A stretch of 10,768 bases of DNA from Pollutiaquabacter sp046052345. Its GTDB lineage: Bacteria > Bacteroidota > Bacteroidia > AKYH767-A > 2013-40CM-41-45. The translations under genes were made by a program, and so were the position numbers. Numbering within the stretch: the stretch's first letter is position 1; every line of letters starts with the position of its first letter. Where the stretch lies: the NCBI GenBank assembly GCA_046052345.1, contig JBJOMN010000012.1, positions 1 to 10,768 of the forward strand, in the 5' to 3' direction. Positions 1 through 6,012 of the stretch are shown piece by piece. Below the pieces are notes generated by a model, which saw only the letters and a program-made list of their open reading frames with translations, was not told the DNA's origin and did no database searches.

Positions 1-1633
1 TCACCGTTACTGTCGTAGAACCGCCGAAGCAGGCGATCGTTCCGGCAGAGGAAGAAGCAGTCAGCTGGTTGGGCTGCGTGACCGTCACCGAAGTCGTGGC
101 CGTACATCCGTTGGAGTCAACCACTGTGAAGCTGTACGTGCCGGCCGTGCGCGTGAAACTGACTGTGCCCGTGTACGGAGAAGTGCCGCCGGTAGCGCTC
201 ACCGTTACTGTCGTAGAACCGCCGAAGCAGGCGATCGTTCCGGCAGAGGAAGAAGCTGTCAATTGAGCAGGTTCGCTGACCGTTACACTGGTCGTGGCCG
301 TGCAACCGTTGGCGTCCGTCACCGTGAAGGTGTACGTGCCGGCCGTACGCGTGAAGCTACCCGTGCCCGTGTACGGAGACGTGCCGCCGGTAGCGCTCAC
401 CGTTACTGTCGTAGAACCGCCGAAGCAGGCGATCGAGCCGGCGGAGGAAGAAGCGGTCAGCTGGTTGGGTTGCGTGACCGTCACCGAGGTGGTGGCCGTA
501 CATCCGTTGGAGTCAACCACTGTGAAGCTGTACGTGCCGGCCGTGCGCGTGAAACTGTCTGTGCCCGTGTACGGAGATGTGCCGCCGGTAGCGCTTACCG
601 TTACTGTCGTAGAACCGCCGAAGCAGGCAATCGAGCCGGCGGAGGAAGAAGCGATAAGCTGGTTGGGCTGGGTGACCGTCACCGAGGTCGTAGCCGTGCA
701 ACCGTTGGCGTCCGTCACCGTGAAGGTGTACGTACCGGCCGTACGCGTGAAACTGCCCGTGCCTGTGTACGGAGACGTGCCGCCGGTGGCGCTCACTGTC
801 ACCGTCGTAGAACCGCCGAAGCAGGCGATCGAGCCGGCGAAGGAAGAAGCGGTTAGCTGGTTGGGTTGCGTGACCGTCACCGAAGTCGTGGCTGTGCAGC
901 CGTTGGCGTCCGTCACCGTGAAGGTGTACGTGCCGGCCGTGCGCGTGAAGCTGCCCGTGCCTGTGTACGGAGACGTACCGCCGGTGGCGCTCACTGTCAC
1001 CGTCGTAGAACCGCCGAAGCAGGCGATCGATCCGGCAGAGGAAGAAGCGATAAGCTGGTTGGGCTGGGTGACCGTCACCGAGGTCGTAGCCGTGCAACCG
1101 TTGGCGTCCGTCACCGTGAAGGTGTACGTACCGGCCGTGCGCGTGAAGCTGCCCGTGCCCGTGTACGGAGACGTGCCGCCGGTAGCGCTAACCGTTACCG
1201 TCGTAGAACTGCCGAAGCAGGCGATCGAGCCGGCAGAGGAAGAAGCAGTCAGCTGGTTGGGCTGCGTGACCGTCACCGAAGTCGTGGCCGTACATCCGTT
1301 AGCATCCGTCACCGTAAAAGTGTACGTGCCGGCCGTGCGCGTGAAGCTGCCCGTGCCTGTGTACGGAGACGTGCCGCCGGTAGCGCTCACCGTTACTGTC
1401 GTGGAACCGCCGAAGCAGGCGATCGAGCCGGCGGAGGAAGAAGCGGTCAGCTGGTTGGGCTGGGTGACCGTAACCGAAGCCGTAGCCGTGCAGCCGTTGG
1501 CGTCCGTCACCGTGAAGGTGTACGTGCCGGCCGTGCGCGTGAAGCTGCCCGTGCCTGTGTACGGAGACGTGCCACCTGTTGCGCTCACCGTAACTGTCGT
1601 CGAGCCGCCGAAACATGCAATTGGGTTTGAGTT
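1..1633 (-). repeat. SprB-type 66-residue tandem array, exact 198-bp period
   Basis: Within the giant adhesin, the first cysteine codon of each repeat falls at 1613, 1415, 1217, 1019, 821, 623, 425, 227 and 29, every interval exactly 198 bp. This gives nine units with no indel, and the array continues past the left edge. Each unit encodes IACFGGSTTVTVSATGGT, then SPYTGTGSFTRTAGTY, then a VTDANGCTAT-type end and TQPNQL. Differences between units are few and mostly synonymous, which implies recent amplification or homogenisation. Two units (near 105 and 501) carry a VVDSNGC variant in place of VTDANGC. Because 198 is a multiple of three, gain or loss of units would keep the frame. Confidence 0.93.
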
Positions 1634-4600
1634 AGCTGTCACATTTACAGGATCAGGACCTGTTATTATTACTGAGCTTGAAGTAGAACATCCTTTTATA
1701 TCAGTAATCGTGACAGTATAGGTTCCTATAGAAAGGTTTGTGGCGATTTGAGTTGTCTGACCTCCGGGAAACCATTGATAACTATAATTTGGTTGATTCC
1801 AACCTCCTGTAGCTGTTACTCCTGCTGCGCCGGTTGTACTGTTGTAGCATCCGGTAACTTTTGTTGGATTATAAATTGCAGAGGAAAGAGGAAGTGAAGG
1901 CTCCAGCAGGGTTCTGGAAACAGTGACGGAGCAGCCGGAAGAATCGTTTACGGTAAAGGCATATGTTCCGGCATTTCTTACGAATAATCCTGTTCCCGTG
2001 TAGGGGGGCGTGCCTCCCGATGCGTTGATAGTAATTTCCCGCGATCCTCCATAACAGGAAATGGAATCTGAAGAAGTCGAGGCTGAAGGGATGAGTTGGG
2101 AGGGTTGATTGATTGAAACTGATGTTATATCCGTACATCCATTACCATCCGTCACCGTGAAGGCATACGTTCCTGCTGTACGCGTGAAGCTGCCTGTGCC
2201 TGAATAAGGTGTCGTGCCGCCGCTGGCGGATACCGTGACCGTCGTCGTTCCCCCGTAACAGGAGATCGAACCCGCAGACGAGGAAGCAGATAAGGCCGTG
2301 GGCTCCGTCACGTTGCCGGAAGTGACCGATGTGCAACCGTCAGCATCCGTGACTGTGTAGCTGTAAGAACCGGCCGACACCGTGAAGCTGCCTGTGCCTG
2401 AATAAGGTGTCGTACCGCCGGTGGCGGATACCGTGACCGTGGTTGTTCCACCGTAACAGGAAATCGAGCCGGAGGAGGAGGAAGCGCTGAGGGAAACGGT
2501 TTGCGACACCATAGTGCTTGCGGAAGCCGTACAGCCATTTGATTGCGTCACCGTAACCGTATATGAACCTGTACCCGACGTACTGAAACTGGAGCTTGTC
2601 TGCCCGGAACTCCAGGAATAACCGGTGATTGAGTTGGAACCGGAGGGAGTTGCCGTGGCCGAAACAACAGCAGAAGGTTGGTTGCAGTTGAGGACATTAG
2701 AAGAAGAGGCGCTGACCGACGGAACACCCAAATCAGATACCACCGTCACAGAAGACGTGGCTGTGCAAGAATTGGACTGGGTGACCGTTACCGTATATGT
2801 ACCCGATGAAGAGGCTGTAAAACTCTGGGTTGTCTGACCGCTGCTCCAGGAATATCCGGTAATCGAATTCGAACCCGAAGGAGTCGCAGATGAGCTGACG
2901 GTCGTCGTCAGCTGGCTGCAGGTGATCACATCGGAGGACGATGTGCTGACAGACGGTGTGGTCTGATTCAGGGTCACCTCCATCGTATCCGTTGCAGTAC
3001 AAGGTGCAATCAGGATGTTGCTGACTGCCATGACATACTTACCTGAAGCATTGACCGTAGGAGTGAAAGTGTTTCCTCCGGAAACGATATTTCCGCCGGA
3101 ACCCGGAACCACGGTCCATACGATGGTCGGATTAGGAGTAGCAGAACTGCCGCTCAGCGCCACCGTCGAGGAGGCACAAGTGATCTGCTTGTCAGATCCG
3201 GCATTGGACTCGACGATATTCCGCATCGGGTAAGGACCTGCGAAGTCGCGAAGATCCGAGCTGAAATGTGCAGAAGAGCGCGATTTGACGAGAACGGAAA
3301 CCGTAGGGGTATTGCAGTTCAATCTCAGCAGGACATTTTCCAACCCGAATTTGGAGAAGTTGATGGCACATTCGGTGAACTGATAGCATCCGACACTGTC
3401 CTTGTAATTACCGCTACCGCCTTCGATGGTACCCCAGCCACCGGCCGGTATCTTGCACGTAGGTATACGATTTACACTTGCGTAGAAAACACAGTTGGTC
3501 GGTGTGCCGCGGGGACGGATTTCCGCGTATCCATAGCCGTTACCGTTAAGTCCTGAGTCGAACTGTCCTGTGAATTCGAACTGTCGACCGGCCTTCGCAT
3601 TGAACTGCGCGAAACTGGTGATGCCGGGACCAAGGTTTGTCGGATCTACCCAGATGCGGACACTGATGGCCTGGGAAAGACCCATGTTCACATGGTCCAG
3701 CGAGAAAATCACATCTCCCGTCCGGACTAATTTACCGGCCGTATCGGTATAGAAAGCCGTATGTCCGCCGGTAGAATCCGGTCCCGTGAGTGAGACCGCA
3801 CCGGACGACTTATCCAGCACCGGAACAGTCTGGAAGAACTCGAAGTCGTAGAATGCATCACCGTTCCCGTACGGATTGGTGACAAAACCGTAACCCCAGC
3901 AATCGCCGAAAGTCGTAGGTCCGGTTACAATACGCCGATAGTGCACACCCGCGTCGATGATTTCGGCATCGTTGGAATGTACTGCGGATCCTACGCCCCA
4001 GTTGTGGAGCGGATTGTCGGCATTGCGTCCTGCTGTGAAAGAGGTGCTGTCAACCGTGGAGGTGGAAGAGAAATGGTCGCGACCCGCAACCGCCTCGAGC
4101 ATCATCACACTTCCGAGAGCCGTTGTACGTATGGCAGCGAGATTGCCGGTCATGCGCTGTGCATAGGTGACGTTGCGCTGCAAGGGTGTCGCAGCGGTCT
4201 GCAAATAGGTCTTGAAATCGGCAATGCTTAAAGGAAGTCCGGCATATGCTGTTGCGGCAGTAGTACCGATGACTCCGATACCGGTGCCGGAGGCACCCGT
4301 AAACCAGTCATCCGCCGCAGGATGAAGGTTTCCCGAACGGAGATTTGCATCGATCTCGAAATTAGCCGGCAGGGCAAGAGTGTCACAGACGGAACCCGAA
4401 GTGACATACATGACAAATGTGCTGGCCGATGCGGTGCAACCGTTGGATTGTGTCACCGTGACGGTATAAGATCCGTCAATGGAAGTAGTAAAACTGGATG
4501 TCGTCTGACCGCTGTTCCAGCTGTAAGAGGTGATGGTGTTGGAGGGCGAAGCCGTCGCACTGGCGCTGATAGTGGCAGTAGGCAATGAGAAGGAAATCGA

Positions 4601-5965
4601 ATTGGAAGCAGATGCGGATACCGAGGGAACGCCAAGATCTGCGGTTGAAGTCACGGAAGAAGATGCCGTGCAACCGTTCGACTGGGTAACGGTCACAGTA
4701 TAGGTGCCGGCGACGGAGGAAACGAAATCGGCAGTTGTCTGGCCTGTGCTCCAAGCGTAACCCGTAATCGTATTCGATGAAGAAGCGGTCGCAATGGCGC
4801 TGATAGTGGTATTCGGCTGGGTACAGTTGATGACATTGGAGGAAGATGCGGTCACCGAGGGGTTTTCGTTTTCAACCACTGTGGCCGTAGCGGTGGAGGT
4901 GCATCCGTTGACATCGGTGGTGGTAAGCGTATAGGTACCGGGAGAGTTTACTGAGATTGACGGAGCGGTAGATCCGCCGGGTGACCACAGATATGCAGAG
5001 GCGCTGTTGGAAGAAAGAGCCGTCGAACTTCCGGCACAATACGAAAGTGCACCGCTTATGACCGCCGAGGCCGGAGTATTGACCGTCAATGTGGCACCGG
5101 AGGAAGTAACGCCATACGTCCCCGCACAAGCCGCAGTAAGAGAGACCGTATAAATTTCGCCGCTGTTCGCAGCAGATACGGATGATACGGTATACGAAGA
5201 TGCTGTCGCGCCGCTGACGGGAACGCCATTCAGGTTCCACTGGTAACTGATGGTATTACCCGAAGGGTATGAGCCGGCAGAGGCGCTAACCGAGAATACC
5301 GCGGACTGACCTGTACAAAGAGAAAGGTTGGACGGCTGTGTAGTGATCAAGGGCTTGTTATTGCCGGCCAAAGCGCTCACCCCGGAAACTCCGCTGCTTC
5401 CGCTCACATAGGGCCCGCCGTTGAAGGTGGCGGCAGGAGTAACGATGTTGCTCAGACACGTGGAACCCCATTCGGTCAGAATCGTCTTTGCGCGGAAAAC
5501 TCCGCCGTCGCCGAAATTGAAACAGATCTCCGGTGGCGAACAACCGAAACCGGAAGAATTGGTGACACTCACCCTGTAAATGGTTCTGGGCGAGGTAGTG
5601 ATCACTGTCGGAGCCGCACAGTTAACACTCGTATTGGCCGTAATGCGTATATCGCTCTTAGGAGCGGCCTCCCAGCTGATCACACCGGGAGTTCCGGAAA
5701 TGTCGGAACTCACAATGGACAGTACGGGCGTTCCCCCGTTCAACCATACCGAATTCACTATAAGTCCGAATTCAAGGGTGCGCAGGTTGATGGAACCGGA
5801 AGTTGACTTCGCTTTAATATCGAACTCATACGTCGTAGGCGATGTCTGTATGTCATTATCGATATACAACTCGGCGGTCTGCGCATGAGCTTTCCCTCTG
5901 AAGAGGATCAGTATCAGCGAAGCCAGCAGCATCACGCTATATCTGGTGGTCCGGTTGGTTTTCAT
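1..5965 (-). CDS. Giant SprB-repeat secreted adhesin-like protein (partial, C-terminus beyond left edge)
   Basis: Starting at the ATG at 5963-5965, the minus strand reads 1988 codons to the left edge without a stop, so the stop lies outside. Residues 1-28 are a signal peptide (MKTNRTTRYS start, hydrophobic LLASLILILF, cleavage after AHA). Residues 29-204 are an unclassified beta-rich domain; 205-293 an Ig-like domain; 294-367 a PKD/Ig-like domain; 369-522 two 78-residue repeats; 523-997 a globular module shared with the upstream gene; 1004-1159 two more 78-residue repeats; from about 1160, at least thirteen SprB-type repeats with cysteines in CYGG or CFGG (for example residues 1170, 1236, 1451, 1979). 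SprB is the gliding adhesin of Flavobacterium johnsoniae, exported by T9SS; repeats of this type also occur in many non-gliding surface proteins, so a gliding role is inference. The missing end should carry a T9SS sorting domain. No Shine-Dalgarno is seen. Probably cotranscribed with the gene 47 bp upstream. Confidence 0.9.
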   Translation of the reverse strand, partial: MKTNRTTRYSVMLLASLILILFRGKAHAQTAELYIDNDIQTSPTTYEFDIKAKSTSGSINLRTLEFGLIVNSVWLNGGTPVLSIVSSDISGTPGVISWEAAPKSDIRITANTSVNCAAPTVITTSPRTIYRVSVTNSSGFGCSPPEICFNFGDGGVFRAKTILTEWGSTCLSNIVTPAATFNGGPYVSGSSGVSGVSALAGNNKPLITTQPSNLSLCTGQSAVFSVSASAGSYPSGNTISYQWNLNGVPVSGATASSYTVSSVSAANSGEIYTVSLTAACAGTYGVTSSGATLTVNTPASAVISGALSYCAGSSTALSSNSASAYLWSPGGSTAPSISVNSPGTYTLTTTDVNGCTSTATATVVENENPSVTASSSNVINCTQPNTTISAIATASSSNTITGYAWSTGQTTADFVSSVAGTYTVTVTQSNGCTASSSVTSTADLGVPSVSASASNSISFSLPTATISASATASPSNTITSYSWNSGQTTSSFTTSIDGSYTVTVTQSNGCTASASTFVMYVTSGSVCDTLALPANFEIDANLRSGNLHPAADDWFTGASGTGIGVIGTTAATAYAGLPLSIADFKTYLQTAATPLQRNVTYAQRMTGNLAAIRTTALGSVMMLEAVAGRDHFSSTSTVDSTSFTAGRNADNPLHNWGVGSAVHSNDAEIIDAGVHYRRIVTGPTTFGDCWGYGFVTNPYGNGDAFYDFEFFQTVPVLDKSSGAVSLTGPDSTGGHTAFYTDTAGKLVRTGDVIFSLDHVNMGLSQAISVRIWVDPTNLGPGITSFAQFNAKAGRQFEFTGQFDSGLNGNGYGYAEIRPRGTPTNCVFYASVNRIPTCKIPAGGWGTIEGGSGNYKDSVGCYQFTECAINFSKFGLENVLLRLNCNTPTVSVLVKSRSSAHFSSDLRDFAGPYPMRNIVESNAGSDKQITCASSTVALSGSSATPNPTIVWTVVPGSGGNIVSGGNTFTPTVNASGKYVMAVSNILIAPCTATDTMEVTLNQTTPSVSTSSSDVITCSQLTTTVSSSATPSGSNSITGYSWSSGQTTQSFTASSSGTYTVTVTQSNSCTATSSVTVVSDLGVPSVSASSSNVLNCNQPSAVVSATATPSGSNSITGYSWSSGQTSSSFSTSGTGSYTVTVTQSNGCTASASTMVSQTVSLSASSSSGSISCYGGTTTVTVSATGGTTPYSGTGSFTVSAGSYSYTVTDADGCTSVTSGNVTEPTALSASSSAGSISCYGGTTTVTVSASGGTTPYSGTGSFTRTAGTYAFTVTDGNGCTDITSVSINQPSQLIPSASTSSDSISCYGGSREITINASGGTPPYTGTGLFVRNAGTYAFTVNDSSGCSVTVSRTLLEPSLPLSSAIYNPTKVTGCYNSTTGAAGVTATGGWNQPNYSYQWFPGGQTTQIATNLSIGTYTVTITDIKGCSTSSSVIITGPDPVNVTANSNPIACFGGSTTVTVSATGGTSPYTGTGSFTRTAGTYTFTVTDANGCTATASVTVTQPNQLTASSSAGSIACFGGSTTVTVSATGGTSPYTGTGSFTRTAGTYTFTVTDANGCTATTSVTVTQPNQLTASSSAGSIACFGSSTTVTVSATGGTSPYTGTGSFTRTAGTYTFTVTDANGCTATTSVTVTQPNQLIASSSAGSIACFGGSTTVTVSATGGTSPYTGTGSFTRTAGTYTFTVTDANGCTATTSVTVTQPNQLTASSFAGSIACFGGSTTVTVSATGGTSPYTGTGSFTRTAGTYTFTVTDANGCTATTSVTVTQPNQLIASSSAGSIACFGGSTTVTVSATGGTSPYTGTDSFTRTAGTYSFTVVDSNGCTATTSVTVTQPNQLTASSSAGSIACFGGSTTVTVSATGGTSPYTGTGSFTRTAGTYTFTVTDANGCTATTSVTVSEPAQLTASSSAGTIACFGGSTTVTVSATGGTSPYTGTVSFTRTAGTYSFTVVDSNGCTATTSVTVTQPNQLTASSSAGTIACFGGSTTVTV
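1634..2488 (-). repeat. Four diverged SprB-type repeats
   Basis: This is the N-terminal edge of the SprB region of the giant adhesin. Cysteine anchors lie at 2456, 2258, 2054 and 1847, with spacings of 198, 204 and 207 bp and then 234 bp to the first unit of the regular ladder. The three outer units start with ISCYGG and keep the SprB pattern of GGT, a GTY/GSY strand and a VTD..GC strand. The unit around 1640-1850 is longer and closer to the textbook SprB form, with a YSYQWFPGG strand and GTYTVTITD. Base composition here is visibly more AT-rich and codon choice differs from the ladder. Old, diverged units at the edge beside young identical units is the usual outcome of tandem expansion. Confidence 0.85.
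2489..2956 (-). repeat. Two 78-residue Ig/PKD-like repeats (copies 3 and 4), 234-bp period
   Basis: Inside the giant adhesin (residues about 1004-1159). Both copies follow one pattern: PSVS(A/T)SSS.V..C near the start, GSNSITGYSWSSGQT in the middle, and YTVTVTQSN(G/S)CTA at the end. The late cysteine codons at 2765 and 2531 and the leading prolines (ending at 2956 and 2722) are both 234 bp apart. Each copy holds two cysteines that could form a disulfide, as in other Bacteroidota Ig-like stalk domains. They form the distal half of a four-copy family whose other two members lie on the far side of the shared module. Confidence 0.85.
2975..4399 (-). repeat. Shared 475-residue globular module, copy in the giant adhesin
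   Basis: Residues 523-997 of the giant adhesin match residues 48-523 of the neighbouring 805-residue protein over their whole length at roughly four in five residues by eye, with a single one-codon length difference (FYTDTAGK against FYFTADSGK). Similarity begins sharply at SGSVCDT and ends at TATDT(M/V)EV. Landmarks are DDWFTG.SGTGIGVIGTT, FGDCWGFGFVTN, AGRQFEFTG, GYGYAEIRPRGTPTNC and FGLENVLLRLNCN, followed by a PKD-like segment from NAG.DKQ onward. The front part resembles a large beta-sandwich region often seen at the start of giant Bacteroidota surface proteins. I cannot assign it a ligand. Confidence 0.9.
4400..4861 (-). repeat. Two 78-residue Ig/PKD-like repeats (copies 1 and 2), 234-bp period
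   Basis: Residues 369-522 of the giant adhesin, just before the shared module. The leading prolines (ending at 4861 and 4627) and the late cysteine codons (4670 and 4436) are both 234 bp apart, the same period as copies 3 and 4. Copy 1 has the early cysteine (NVINCTQP) but copy 2 has phenylalanine there (NSISFSLP), leaving its late NGC cysteine without the usual partner. Copy 2 is interrupted after CTASASTFVMYVT, where the shared module begins. Confidence 0.84.
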
Positions 5966-6012
5966 GGTTTGTGTGGCGTCTAATGGTTGTATGTCAGGGA
6001 GAGAGGGTACTT
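5966..6012 (-). other. 47-bp gap between two cotranscribed adhesin genes
   Basis: Read on the minus strand, this gap follows the TGA of the 805-residue gene and precedes the ATG of the giant gene. It holds no hairpin or T-run that would end transcription and no purine-rich Shine-Dalgarno, so the genes are probably one operon with the shorter one first. The ten bases ACAAACCATG, which include the start codon, are identical at both genes (plus-strand 5963-5972 and 8428-8437), possibly reflecting a common origin or initiation context. Confidence 0.6.

Noticed and set aside
263..1630. Arg/His-rich plus- and minus-strand open frames in the repeat region (263-856, 866-1630, 513-1097, 1299-1616)
   Set aside because: Frame shadows of the same repeats, with compositions (Arg/His/Gly-rich) unlike a real protein of this organism.
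1..1633. CRISPR-like array
   Set aside because: Units are 198 bp, coding and nearly identical along their whole length, with no unique spacers.
294..1721. Long plus-strand open frame of 475 codons, rich in VTVTEVVAVQPLASVTVKVYVP-type repeats
   Set aside because: It is the antisense shadow of the SprB ladder. A 198-bp repeat without stops in one unit is open in every unit, and the minus-strand frame has a signal peptide, recognised domains and continues beyond the array in both directions.
4872..5543. Minus-strand open frames at 4872-5240 and 5358-5543
   Set aside because: They overlap the giant adhesin in another frame; the adhesin frame is continuous through both and shows Ig-like domains.
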